A stretch of 64,000 nt of DNA from the NCBI RefSeq assembly GCF_009859475.1, contig NZ_CP044549.1, forward strand, positions 2,232,001 through 2,296,000, given 5' to 3'. Within the stretch, counting starts at the first letter, position 1. Each line of letters starts with the position of its first letter. This DNA comes from Hydrogenophaga sp. BPS33 (GTDB taxonomy: Bacteria > Pseudomonadota > Gammaproteobacteria > Burkholderiales > Burkholderiaceae_C). The position numbers and the translations under genes were made by a program. This document shows positions 56,392 to 63,866 of this stretch, one piece after another. The notes beneath the pieces are model-generated. The model saw only the letters and a list, made by a program, of their open reading frames with translations, was not told the origin of the DNA and ran no database searches.

Positions 56392-56663
56392 GGGTGGATT
56401 TCTCGGGAAGGGCTTCATCAACCAATTCGGCCAGTCGGATCCCATGAGAAGGTTGGGGTGGCAAAGTTGAAACCAACCATGCGAATGTACGGATTTTCAT
56501 GCCGAGCAATCCCTGCTCTTCTTGCCGGTGCGCGATCTTTCTCGCATCCCGTCGTTGGCCATCCAGCGAACTGTTGATGGTTTTATCGGCTTGCGCTTGT
56601 GCTGCGAACAGCGGGCAGGCAGCAGCCGAGTCCAAGCCTTTCTCGTGCATGCAAGTCAGCAAG

Positions 56664-57299
56664 TCATTCTGCTGCCGTAACCGTGTTCTGGCCACGCGCC
56701 ACGGCAATGAAGCCCTGTTCGCGGTACACCGTGTCGTCTTTCTCAAGCACGGCCACGGCGCGGTAGAGCGCCTCGTGGGACACAGCCAGTTCAGCGGCGA
56801 GTGACTTGAGACCCGACTCAATGTGCAAGCGGCCACCCACACCTTCGGTCTCGATCATGTGTAGCAGCCTTTCGCCCACCCCTTTGAGCGACATGCGCTC
56901 GCACTGCGCCCGCAGCCGGCGCACTTCGGCGTTGAGCATGGCGATCCAGCGCAACGCGAACGCAGAGTCGGTGGTCAGTGCGGTCTTGAGGGGTTCGATG
57001 GGCAGCGCCACTGCACGGCCCGGCGCGGTCACCACCGCGTCGCAGTGGTAACTCCCCGACTGCAGGCTGGCCTCTGCCACGAAACCCTGGCGTACCCGCT
57101 GCAGAGCCAGGGGTGCGCCTTGTTCACCTATACGCTCCAGCACGACTTCGCCCTGCACAACGAAGAACATGTATCTGGGACGCTGGCGCTGACGGAACAG
57201 CTTCTCGCCCTTGCGCAAATCGACACCACTCGCCACGGATGTGAGGCTGGGCGGAAGAAGCTTGCGCAGCGTGTCGGGGAGCGTGATCGGCTTGTTCAT
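56664..57299 (-). CDS. Crp/Fnr family transcriptional regulator
   Basis: A 211-residue regulator with an N-terminal cyclic-nucleotide-binding-like barrel (GEKLFRQRQRPRYMFFVVQGEV, LQRVRQGFVAEASL) and a C-terminal helix-turn-helix (LKSLAAELAVSHEALYRAVAVLEKD). The recognition helix SHEALYRAV keeps the Glu and Arg spaced as in FNR, which read TGA-type half sites, but the N-terminal FNR cysteine cluster is absent (only two scattered Cys), so oxygen sensing through a 4Fe-4S cluster is unlikely. An FNR-like box lies 17-30 bases upstream of the start, fitting autoregulation and control of the divergent periplasmic protein. About 270 bases downstream before chrA hold no convincing gene. Confidence 0.9.
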   Translation of the reverse strand: MNKPITLPDTLRKLLPPSLTSVASGVDLRKGEKLFRQRQRPRYMFFVVQGEVVLERIGEQGAPLALQRVRQGFVAEASLQSGSYHCDAVVTAPGRAVALPIEPLKTALTTDSAFALRWIAMLNAEVRRLRAQCERMSLKGVGERLLHMIETEGVGGRLHIESGLKSLAAELAVSHEALYRAVAVLEKDDTVYREQGFIAVARGQNTVTAAE

Positions 57300-57315
57300 G
57301 TGAATGGTGGGTCGT

Positions 57316-57329
57316 GTGATTCAAATCAT
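57316..57329. promoter_or_regulatory. FNR/CRP-type box GTGAT-TCAA-ATCAT
   Basis: The dyad differs from the FNR consensus TTGAT-N4-ATCAA at the two outermost bases only. It stands between the Crp/Fnr regulator (start 57299) and the periplasmic protein gene (start 57395), so it is a plausible operator for both. Confidence 0.55.
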
Positions 57330-57394
57330 ATGACGGCACGATCTTCCTGCAGACAATCGCCTTCATCAACTTGCGTTCATTCAGGAACAACGAC

Positions 57395-57952
57395 ATGCTC
57401 AAAACCGCCATCGCTTCGGCAGTGTTTTTTTCTTGCGTGGGAGGCGTTCATGCCCAGGCCATGGATCACAGCCGCATGGATCATGGTGCCCACATGGCCA
57501 ACATGCCCCATGGTCAGCGACAGGCAGACGTGGCGCAGCGCGGCAAAGACGTCATGCCCTTCAGTCTCGCTGCGACCACCCACATTTTCAGCAAGACGAA
57601 CCAGGGCGGCATTCAACAGGTGGTGGTCAAGGACGCCAGCGACGCCGAACAGGTGAAGCTGACACGCCTGCACCTGCGGGAGATCCGCGAACAGTTTCTG
57701 AAGGGCGACTTTTCCGGGCCGACGCGCATTCACGGCCAGTACATGCCCGGCCTGGCCGAACTGAAGGCGGCCCGCTCGGGGCAGATCACCATCACATACG
57801 CAGAGCTCAAAGAAGGGGCCGAACTTCGATACACCACGGCGAACACAGCGCTGGTGTCGGCACTGCACCGATGGTTCGATGCCCAGTTGGCCGACCACGG
57901 CACGGACTCGAGGGCTGGACATGCCGGGCATGGTGGCGTGAAAAAGCCGTGA
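57395..57952 (+). CDS. Met/His-rich periplasmic protein
   Basis: A 185-residue secreted protein: signal peptide MLKTAIASAVFFSCVGGVHAQ, then a His/Met-rich stretch (MDHSRMDHGAHMANMPHGQ, about residues 23-41) typical of copper or silver binding, a globular core (FSLAATTHIFSKTNQGGIQQVV, VKLTRLHLREIREQFLKGD, FSGPTRIHGQYMPG) and a C-terminal His tail (HAGHGGV). The core resembles small periplasmic proteins sometimes labelled aspartate carbamoyltransferase in databases, a label with no support in the sequence. It is divergent from the Crp/Fnr regulator across an FNR-like box. A role in metal handling is inferred from composition and from the metal-resistance setting. Confidence 0.8.
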   Translation: MLKTAIASAVFFSCVGGVHAQAMDHSRMDHGAHMANMPHGQRQADVAQRGKDVMPFSLAATTHIFSKTNQGGIQQVVVKDASDAEQVKLTRLHLREIREQFLKGDFSGPTRIHGQYMPGLAELKAARSGQITITYAELKEGAELRYTTANTALVSALHRWFDAQLADHGTDSRAGHAGHGGVKKP

Positions 57953-57995
57953 GGGCGCTTCAGGTCCGCCGCGACCTCGATCTCGACGCCGCCGA

Positions 57996-58301
57996 TTGCG
58001 CGATGCGATGGCTGGCCACATTGAGGCAATCCTCTCAGCCGGCATGTCGGTGGTGCTCGATTTCCCCTCGAACACGGTCACCACGCGAGCTTGGGCTCGC
58101 GGCATTTACGAGAAAGCCGGGGCAACCCATCGCTTGCATTACCTCGATGTTCCCGACCAGGTTTGCAAAGCGCGCCTGCGTGCTCGCAACCTCTCGGGAG
58201 AACATCCATTTGAGACGACGGATGCCGAGTTCGACCAAATCACCAGTCACTTCGTCGCGCCTACAGTGGAGGAGGGCTACAACATCGTCCGCTATGGCTG
58301 A
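57996..58301 (+). pseudogene. P-loop kinase-like ATPase, 5'-truncated
   Basis: The frame encodes SVVLDFPSNTVTTRAWARGI, THRLHYLDVPDQVCKARLRARN and FDQITSHFVAPTVEEGYNIVRY, the second half of a small kinase/ATPase family common in proteobacteria. The first half, with the GxxGxGKT P-loop, is missing; upstream DNA (57953-57995) carries no trace in frame. The only start would be TTG at 57996 or internal ATGs. It is best read as a remnant. Confidence 0.7.
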
Positions 58302-58413
58302 ACGAAGCCGGTTGATGGCTGTCGTGGCATTCGGAGGCCGACGGTGGCAGGCAGAATGCGGCCAGAAGCGGACGGTCCGTACCGAGCAGGTTGACACCGA
58401 GAGGAAGGGCGAG

Positions 58414-58542
58414 ATGGCTGGGCCAACGATGTCGGAAGAGAAGTACCGGGCGCTGACCAAAAGGCAGCGGGTTGCCTACTGGGTAGCGCTCGCCGCCGTC
58501 GCCGCGTTCATCGCGTACATGCTCTTCGTCTACCGGCAATAA
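58414..58542 (+). CDS. 42-residue single-pass membrane micro-protein
   Basis: ATG 58414 follows a very good ribosome site (GAGGAAGG, 58401-58408). The product starts polar and charged (MAGPTMSEEKYRALTKRQR) and ends with a transmembrane helix (VAYWVALAAVAAFIAYMLFVY) and RQ. A start at 58429 would shorten it by five residues. A 7-base-stem hairpin follows the stop at once. No family is recognised. Confidence 0.6.
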   Translation: MAGPTMSEEKYRALTKRQRVAYWVALAAVAAFIAYMLFVYRQ

Positions 58543-58547
58543 AGTTG

Positions 58548-58566
58548 TAGGCCCGCTATGGGCCTA
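58548..58566 (+). terminator. Hairpin after the micro-protein gene
   Basis: TAGGCCC-GCTAT-GGGCCTA, a perfect 7-base stem with a 5-base loop, 6 bases past the stop. The T-run is missing (TCCGCG follows), so it is a stem suited to termination or mRNA protection. Confidence 0.4.
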
Positions 58567-58695
58567 TCCGCGACATTCGCCAGCCGTCGGGCCTGTCTCG
58601 CGCCGCTGCTTCCGATTCACTGCGAACGCCCCAGGTCGATGCCGTTGCTGCGCCGGCAAAAGAGCCATGCAAGGCATCCACGCTACATGGATGTT

Positions 58696-59841
58696 TCAGA
58701 GTACGCGAGTGACACCGGGCAGTGCTCGCAGTGTCCGGGCCAAGAGGAAGGAAAGTGCTGTGCCAAACACGCTAACCAGCAGGAACTTGAGCAGCGAAGG
58801 TAGTGGCCAAGGCGCAATCAGCACGCTTAGAGCCACAACCACGGGTGCATGGATGAAGAATGCGCCATATGCCTCCTCGCCCCAACGCTTCCAGCGCTGG
58901 CTGGGGACATTGAATCTCAGACGGAACTGAACGAGCAGGACGGCCATGATGCCCCAGGCGACGAAGGGCTCCCAAAGGGCATAGAGGACTGCGGCTGCGC
59001 TCAGTCCACCATTGAAGTCGACGGCCTTCCCGTCCATTGCTCCAGACAGCACCGCCCCAAGCGGCAGAAGCGGAATCGCTACTAGCGACGCGAGACCCCA
59101 GTCCCGTGCCCGTTCCAGACTCACTCGTTCGAGCCAGCGACCGGCCGACGCGCGACAGCCCAGGAAGAACAGGAAGACATAGGAGGCAAAGTAGCCCAAC
59201 TGGAGCCCCAACACGTTCTGCCCCACGGGGATCCATTGCCGAATGCCCAACGCGGCAAGGCCGACAAGCACGGCACTCAGAAGCCAGTTTGGCCCGCTTG
59301 GCATGGATGCTTGCGTGCCCGACCTAGGCCAAGCTGTCCGTGGACTAGCTCGAGACCAAAGGATCCAGGCAAGCGTGAAGAGGAGCAAGGCCCAGGCAAA
59401 CCACAACGGCCCCAACACGAACGCGCCGGAACCAAGCCAGTCCCCCCAGGGGGTGAACACCGATTGGCCCTTGGGGATGCAGCCAAGCGCGACAGCCATC
59501 GGACCCAGAACGAAGCCGAACACGAGCAATGGCACGCCGAGCCTGACGCCGCGGTCCAACAAGAAGCGCCGAAGGCCCTTTCGCTGCAACGAGCCCGGTG
59601 TAAAGTACCCCGCCAGCAGGAAAAACATGCCCATGAAGAAGGACTGGTTCACTGCGCAGAACAAGGTCAGGAGCAAGCTGCCGGGTCGGCCTGCATCGGT
59701 CACTTCGCGATAGAACCACGAACCCGCGCCACCGTACGTGATGGCCGCGTGGTGGGCGATGACCAGGGCTGCTAGCACCACGCGCAATCGGTCGATGAAG
59801 CCGGTTCTGCCGCTTTGACCAGGTGTCTCGACAGTGGCCAT
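58696..59841 (-). CDS. Acyltransferase family 3 membrane protein
   Basis: A 381-residue integral membrane protein with about ten helices, resembling the acyltransferase_3/OafA group that moves acyl groups onto surface sugars or small molecules. The N-terminal block FIDRLRVVLAALVIAHHAAI holds the conserved R and the HH pair; FFLLAGYFTPGSLQRKG and FLLDRGVRLGVPLL follow. No SGNH domain is attached. It starts directly after the cupin gene stop (TAAATG), so the two are co-translated. Substrates are unknown. Confidence 0.87.
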   Translation of the reverse strand: MATVETPGQSGRTGFIDRLRVVLAALVIAHHAAITYGGAGSWFYREVTDAGRPGSLLLTLFCAVNQSFFMGMFFLLAGYFTPGSLQRKGLRRFLLDRGVRLGVPLLVFGFVLGPMAVALGCIPKGQSVFTPWGDWLGSGAFVLGPLWFAWALLLFTLAWILWSRASPRTAWPRSGTQASMPSGPNWLLSAVLVGLAALGIRQWIPVGQNVLGLQLGYFASYVFLFFLGCRASAGRWLERVSLERARDWGLASLVAIPLLPLGAVLSGAMDGKAVDFNGGLSAAAVLYALWEPFVAWGIMAVLLVQFRLRFNVPSQRWKRWGEEAYGAFFIHAPVVVALSVLIAPWPLPSLLKFLLVSVFGTALSFLLARTLRALPGVTRVL

Positions 59842-60177
59842 TTAGACCGAGCCCTTCGTCTCCACGACCAATATCCGCGCAGCTCCCTGTGGATGTGCCA
59901 CATGTTCGCATCCAACGCATGCGTAGAACACGTCGCCGACCCCAAGGACCACGACTTCGACTCCTTCCGTTCCCCGAACGTGCATGTCCACGTGACCATC
60001 CAGCACTGCGAACACTTCGTCGCCATCGTTCACATGCCACTTGTAGGGGGCGTCGGTCCAGTGCAGGCGAATCGTGATGCCGTTCATCTCCGCGATGTCG
60101 GTCGCTCCCCAGGCCCGCTCGGCCGTGAAGTTGCGGGCCCGCGCAACTCGGTATGTCTTGGACTTTGTTGCTTCCAT
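59842..60177 (-). CDS. Small cupin-domain protein
   Basis: A 111-residue single-domain cupin. The two cupin motifs are WHVNDGDEVFAVLDGHVDMHV (His and Glu as metal ligands) and GVGDVFYACVGCEHVAHP with the closing His. Such proteins may be enzymes or sugar/metal-binding sensors. GAGGAAG precedes ATG 60177. It is the first gene of a two-gene operon with the acyltransferase and is divergent from a LysR-type regulator. Confidence 0.88.
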   Translation of the reverse strand: MEATKSKTYRVARARNFTAERAWGATDIAEMNGITIRLHWTDAPYKWHVNDGDEVFAVLDGHVDMHVRGTEGVEVVVLGVGDVFYACVGCEHVAHPQGAARILVVETKGSV

Positions 60178-60242
60178 CTTCAGGTCTTCCTCAGCTCACA
60201 TGCCTCATCTAGGCAAGAGTCTTCATCTGTTTGGCTGATAGC

Positions 60243-60257
60243 ATGAATGGTGTTCAT
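60243..60257. promoter_or_regulatory. LysR-type T-N11-A box
   Basis: ATGAA-TGGTG-TTCAT is a perfect dyad containing the T-N11-A core of LysR-type operators. It is 18-32 bases upstream of the regulator gene and 66-80 bases upstream of the cupin gene, the usual place for divergent control. Confidence 0.55.
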
Positions 60258-60274
60258 ATGACAGAGATCGCCTT

Positions 60275-61231
60275 ATGGCTAGAACAGACCTCAACGCCCT
60301 CAGCGTGTTTGCTGCCCTGTTCACGGAGTTGCACGTGACAAGGGCGGCTGCCAAGTTGGGCGTAACCCAGTCCGCGGTGAGCCATGCGCTGCGCAGCCTG
60401 CGTGACCGCTTCGACGACGAGCTCTTCGAACGCACCGCCAAGGGACTCAGGCCCACCAAGCGCGCGACGCAGCTGGCTCCTCGGGTCATCGAGGCCGTGC
60501 AAGCCGCAGAGGACGTCTTTCGTCTGCGGCCGGGCGCCGTTTCCCCCGTTCCGAGAGCACTCCACGTCTCGATGTCCGACTACGGCGTCGCGGTATTCCT
60601 GCGCGGGCTCTCTCATTGGTTGTCCGCCGAGCACCAGAGCGTGAACCTGCGCGTCAGCAACCGACCGCGCGTCGAGGCATTGGCCGAGGTCGAGGAACGC
60701 AAGTTGGATGTGGCGGTGGGTGTCTTTCCCGCCTTGGACCACGGTCGGCTGCGACAGACGCTGCTGCTGCAGGATCCGTTCGTCACCGTCGCCTGGAAGG
60801 AAAACCCGCGCGTCTCCAAGGGCCTGACGCTCAGCACATACGTGGAGCTACCCCATGTGCTGGTCAGCGTAGGCGGGGACGCCAGGGGTACGGTCGACGA
60901 ATGTTTGGAGCGGCGTGGGCTGCGCCGGCGCGTCGCGTTGGCCGTGCCGAGCTTCATCCTCGCTCCAGAACTGGTCATCGGCACCGACAGACTCCTGACC
61001 ATCACCAGCACGGCTCTGGCGCTTCGGCCCGAACTCGCCGAGCAGCTCGCGGTGTTCAAGCCACCGGTAGACCTTCCTCTGATGGACATCGTCGCTGTGA
61101 CACATGCTCGCTCCGACGCCGACACCTTGGTGCAGTGCTGCTGCCGGACGCTCGCGCTGCAGGGAAAGCAGGCGTTGGCCGAGGGCCGTTCGCTGGGACG
61201 ACGACTGCGCCCGACAGGAAAGTCGCGCTGA
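60275..61231 (+). CDS. LysR-type transcriptional regulator
   Basis: A 318-residue activator/repressor. The N-terminal winged helix is NALSVFAALFTELHVTRAAAKLGVTQSAVSHALRSLRD with LFERTAKGLRPT; the effector domain starts near LHVSMSDYGVAVFLRGLS. It is most like the NodD/SyrM-type group by its GVTQSAVSHAL and VNLRVSNRP segments. It very likely regulates the divergent cupin-acyltransferase operon and itself through the T-N11-A box. The effector is unknown. Confidence 0.93.
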   Translation: MARTDLNALSVFAALFTELHVTRAAAKLGVTQSAVSHALRSLRDRFDDELFERTAKGLRPTKRATQLAPRVIEAVQAAEDVFRLRPGAVSPVPRALHVSMSDYGVAVFLRGLSHWLSAEHQSVNLRVSNRPRVEALAEVEERKLDVAVGVFPALDHGRLRQTLLLQDPFVTVAWKENPRVSKGLTLSTYVELPHVLVSVGGDARGTVDECLERRGLRRRVALAVPSFILAPELVIGTDRLLTITSTALALRPELAEQLAVFKPPVDLPLMDIVAVTHARSDADTLVQCCCRTLALQGKQALAEGRSLGRRLRPTGKSR

Positions 61232-61238
61232 GACCGCG

Positions 61239-61643
61239 CTACGCCTCGCCAGTTAGGCAGGGCGCGCACTCCAGTACGACGCGGTACCCGTCCGGATCCT
61301 CGAATGTCTTGCCGTTGGTCTCCCAGTACGGATTGATGGACGGCACCGGGACAAAGCCCATGGCCGTCATCCGGTCGACGATTTCCTGCCACTCGGCCGC
61401 CGTCGGGACGTAGAACACCAGCAGGTTTTCCTGGGTAGGCGCCCGCCCGGCTCGATGGCAGCGGTGGGTGGTGAAGGCCAGGTGATAGGGCCAGCCTCGG
61501 CGACCGAGGAACACGCCATCGAAGCCGGCATGGTCCTGGAAGCCGCCGATAACCTCGAGTCCGAGCCCGTCCCGATAAAAGCGCAAGAGCGCCTGCGGGT
61601 CGTCGGTCGGTCGGGCGATGCGAAGCTTGGGTGCAGCGTTCAT
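61239..61643 (-). CDS. VOC (glyoxalase/bleomycin resistance fold) protein 1
   Basis: A 134-residue vicinal-oxygen-chelate protein. It shows RIARPTDDPQALLRFYRDGLGLEV at the start, WPYHLAFTTHRCHRAGRAPTQ in the middle and YWETNGKTFEDPDGYRVVLE at the end, with the His and Glu positions used for metal binding in this fold. It is about half identical to the next gene upstream, with 40 bases between them, so they arose by tandem duplication. The start is the ATG giving MNAAPKLRIA. Function could be glyoxalase-like, drug binding or dioxygenase; this cannot be resolved. Confidence 0.88.
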   Translation of the reverse strand: MNAAPKLRIARPTDDPQALLRFYRDGLGLEVIGGFQDHAGFDGVFLGRRGWPYHLAFTTHRCHRAGRAPTQENLLVFYVPTAAEWQEIVDRMTAMGFVPVPSINPYWETNGKTFEDPDGYRVVLECAPCLTGEA

Positions 61644-61683
61644 GGAGTGAGAACAGCATAGCGGAGCTCCGAGTCGACATGTG

Positions 61684-62082
61684 TCAGACCGCGTCCCGCC
61701 AAGGGGCGAGCTGGAGGACAACCCGATAGCCGTCGGCGTCTTCGAAGGTGACCCCCATGCTGTCCCAGTACGGGTTGTAGGACGGTACAGGCTCGAATCC
61801 GGCACGGCGCATGCGCGACACAGCGGCTTCCCAGTCATCGCGCTCTGGAAGGTAGAAAACGACCAAGTTGTCCTGTGTCGGAGCGCGGCCGACTTCGTGC
61901 CCACGCTGATGAGTGAATTCGAAGTGGTAGGGCGACCCGGGCCGGCCGAGCATCACCCCGTCGAATTCGGCGTGGTCTTCAAAATGACCGAGCACCGAGA
62001 GGCCCAGGCCGTCTCGATAGAACGGAAGCAACGCGTCGATGTTGTCCGTCGGGCGCGCGACTCGAAGGGTCGGGATAGGCAT
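61684..62082 (-). CDS. VOC (glyoxalase/bleomycin resistance fold) protein 2
   Basis: A 132-residue paralogue of the preceding VOC protein. Matching blocks are RVARPTDNIDALLPFYRDGLGL, SPYHFEFTHQRGHEVGRAPTQ and YWDSMGVTFEDADGYRVVLQ. The final acidic metal ligand of the first copy (VVLE) is Gln here (VVLQ), so the metal site or activity may differ. AGGAAC precedes ATG 62082. It is 25 bases downstream of the YdcZ-type transporter gene in the same direction. Confidence 0.88.
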   Translation of the reverse strand: MPIPTLRVARPTDNIDALLPFYRDGLGLSVLGHFEDHAEFDGVMLGRPGSPYHFEFTHQRGHEVGRAPTQDNLVVFYLPERDDWEAAVSRMRRAGFEPVPSYNPYWDSMGVTFEDADGYRVVLQLAPWRDAV

Positions 62083-62107
62083 GTCGTGTTCCTAAATGAG
62101 TTGAGGG

Positions 62108-62548
62108 CTAGCGAGCGCGAACGACCAGGAGTGCGCCGACGAAGACAAGAGCGACGCCGAGCAGCACCGTGGAGCTGGCGGTCTTGGGCGTCCCGGTGAA
62201 CCAACCGAAATGGTCGATGAAGAGTGAAGCCGCGAGTTGGCCTGAGAGCACCAGCAGGAACGTCGCGGCCAGGCCCAGCTTCGGTGCGACGACGGCGTTC
62301 ATGGTGACGAAGGCAGCTCCCAGGAGGCCGGCGCACCAGTACAGCGGTGGCACGGACCGCAAAGATGCCTCCCCTGGGAGGCGGGCGCCCATCAACAGCA
62401 GAGTCAAGCCCAGTCCGAAGAGGCCGACCGCGTTGTTTGCGAGAGCTGCCCAGAGCGGACCTCCAAGGGCGTTGCGAGTCTGGCCGTTCATGACCAGCTG
62501 GATGGCCACGGCGACACCGCCCAGCAGAGCAGACAAGGAGTACAGCAT
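62108..62548 (-). CDS. DMT-superfamily transporter of YdcZ (DUF606) type
   Basis: A 146-residue membrane protein with five hydrophobic helices: SALLGGVAVAIQLVMNGQTR, NNAVGLFGLGLTLLLMG, YWCAGLLGAAFVTMNAVVAPKLGLA, TFLLVLSGQLAASLFIDHFGWF and TVLLGVALVFVGALLVV. DUF606 proteins are half-size drug/metabolite transporters that dimerise. Its ATG overlaps the stop of the 70-residue ORF by one base (TGATG), showing coupling. The substrate is unknown. Confidence 0.9.
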   Translation of the reverse strand: MLYSLSALLGGVAVAIQLVMNGQTRNALGGPLWAALANNAVGLFGLGLTLLLMGARLPGEASLRSVPPLYWCAGLLGAAFVTMNAVVAPKLGLAATFLLVLSGQLAASLFIDHFGWFTGTPKTASSTVLLGVALVFVGALLVVRAR

Positions 62549-62760
62549 CAGTTGCTTCGCCAGATTTCGCCGGTTGGAGCGTTCCCGAACGAGGCGGCCT
62601 CATCGCGGAGCAGGGCGAGACCCTCTGCGGAGGGGATGCCGCGCGAGGCATTGCCGGGGACGTCATAGGAAGGGGCGCTACCTTCTGCCCGTCCGAACGC
62701 CTCGCCAGCCCTGGCGCCAAGGGGTGAGCTGTGCTCCGTGAAGTCGAGTGTTGCGGCCAT
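62548..62760 (-). CDS. 70-residue soluble small protein
   Basis: ATG 62760 has an excellent ribosome site (AGGAGAG), and the frame ends in a one-base overlap with the YdcZ-type gene. The product is soluble, slightly acidic and rich in Ala, Gly, Ser and Glu (MAATLDFTEHSSPLGARAG at the start, APTGEIWRSN at the end), with no membrane segment or known domain. A longer frame to 62796 lacks a ribosome site. It is the first gene of an operon with the transporter and the two VOC proteins. Confidence 0.65.
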   Translation of the reverse strand: MAATLDFTEHSSPLGARAGEAFGRAEGSAPSYDVPGNASRGIPSAEGLALLRDEAASFGNAPTGEIWRSN

Positions 62761-62780
62761 CGGGCTCTCCTGTTGTTGCC

Positions 62781-62833
62781 ACGACAGTAATATCATTCAT
62801 GTCGTCAATCCAGGAGAATGAGCAAGTCTCATT
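62781..62833. promoter_or_regulatory. Two dyads in a divergent promoter region
   Basis: ACGACA (62781-62786) pairs with TGTCGT (62800-62805) across 13 bases, and AATGAG (62817-62822) with CTCATT (62828-62833) across 5 bases. They lie between the 70-residue ORF and the SRPBCC gene and may be regulator sites; no regulator is adjacent. Confidence 0.4.
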
Positions 62834-62911
62834 GACACCTTGAATGCTCTGCACAGTCATTTCGTTCGCGCCGAAGACTGCCTAAGCTGGAGGCCACTTG
62901 AGGAGTCAGCG

Positions 62912-63421
62912 ATGCAACTGAATATCGAAACGTCGATTGAGATTGACACGCCGGCGGTGCTTGTTTGGTCGGTCCTTCTGGATTTCGACGCCTACCCTGA
63001 ATGGAACACGTTCATGTCGAACATCCAGGGATCAATCGTTCCAGGGGAACGTGTGCGGGTGTCCATCCGTCCGCCTGGCTCCGCCAGCGTTAGCTTCAAG
63101 CCCCGGGTGCTTTCGGTGACCAGCGGGCGCGAACTGCGCTGGCTGGGCCGATTCCTCGTGCCTGGGTTGTTCGATGGAGAGCACTACTTCAGGCTCGAGC
63201 CAATGGGGACCGACCGGGTCAGGTTTGTTCACGGGGAGGTCTTCTCAGGGCTCCTTGTCAGACTTGCCAAGGACTCGCTGACGACCTCAATCCGTGAGGG
63301 CTTTGACGAAATGAACCGCGCCCTGAAGAGAAGGGCTGAATCGCTGCGTGTGGCCATGTGCAGCGGCACCTCGAGAAACGTCGATGCCAAGCGTTCTACA
63401 CAACGTCTGATCGCGGCTTGA
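62912..63421 (+). CDS. SRPBCC (START-like) domain protein
   Basis: A 169-residue helix-grip protein of the polyketide cyclase/SRPBCC group, which binds hydrophobic ligands in a deep cavity. It starts with the family-typical IEIDTPAVLVWSVLLDFDAYPEWNTF-like block, then VRVSIRPPGSASVSFKPRVL, LRWLGRFLVPGLFDGEHYF and the long C-terminal helix SIREGFDEMNRALKRRAE. GAGGAG lies 8 bases before ATG 62912. The next gene begins one base after its stop. Ligand unknown. Confidence 0.9.
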   Translation: MQLNIETSIEIDTPAVLVWSVLLDFDAYPEWNTFMSNIQGSIVPGERVRVSIRPPGSASVSFKPRVLSVTSGRELRWLGRFLVPGLFDGEHYFRLEPMGTDRVRFVHGEVFSGLLVRLAKDSLTTSIREGFDEMNRALKRRAESLRVAMCSGTSRNVDAKRSTQRLIAA

Positions 63422-63422
63422 G

Positions 63423-63779
63423 ATGCCTCACCTGACACTTGAGTATTCGGGCAACCTCTCAGGGCTCGACGTGCGGCAAGCACTCGTGTCGCTCAACGCC
63501 ACATTGTTGGACAGCGGCCACTTCGACGGCCCGGACATCAAGAGCCGGGCGCTCCGGCTTGAGGATTTCCTGGTCGGCGATGGCATCCAAACGGCGGCGT
63601 TCATGCATGTCACTCTTCGACTCATCTCTGGCAGGACATCGGAAACCCGCGGCTCGCTCGCATCGGCCCTATTGAATGTGCTGACTGGCGCTCTGCCGAG
63701 GATTGCCAGCCCGTCCACGCAGCTCAGCGTGGAGGTCATAGAGCTGGACTCCGTCGTTTACGCGAAGGCGATTGTCTAA
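63423..63779 (+). CDS. 5-carboxymethyl-2-hydroxymuconate isomerase family tautomerase
   Basis: A 118-residue member of the CHMI branch of the tautomerase superfamily, which works with an N-terminal Pro after removal of Met. It begins MPHLTLEYSGNL with Pro2 in place, then VRQALVSLNATLLDSGHF, IKSRALRLEDFLVGDG and AAFMHVTLRLISGRT. In homoprotocatechuate breakdown CHMI isomerises the ring-cleavage product, but no other gene of that pathway is in view, so the true substrate may differ. It is one base after the SRPBCC gene and thus co-translated. Confidence 0.87.
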   Translation: MPHLTLEYSGNLSGLDVRQALVSLNATLLDSGHFDGPDIKSRALRLEDFLVGDGIQTAAFMHVTLRLISGRTSETRGSLASALLNVLTGALPRIASPSTQLSVEVIELDSVVYAKAIV

Positions 63780-63866
63780 TGCCCGCCTGGGCAACTTTCG
63801 ACCTGTGAGAGTCGACTCAAAGGCGACCTTCGACGGACCAAGAAACTGAAGAGACTTGCCGCAGAT

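Noticed and set aside
56392..56663. Small chromate-related ORF between the Crp/Fnr gene and chrA
   Set aside because: A frame reading MKIRTFAWLVSTLPPQPSHG runs into the chrA N-terminal region in another frame, has no ribosome site and matches no ChrB block.
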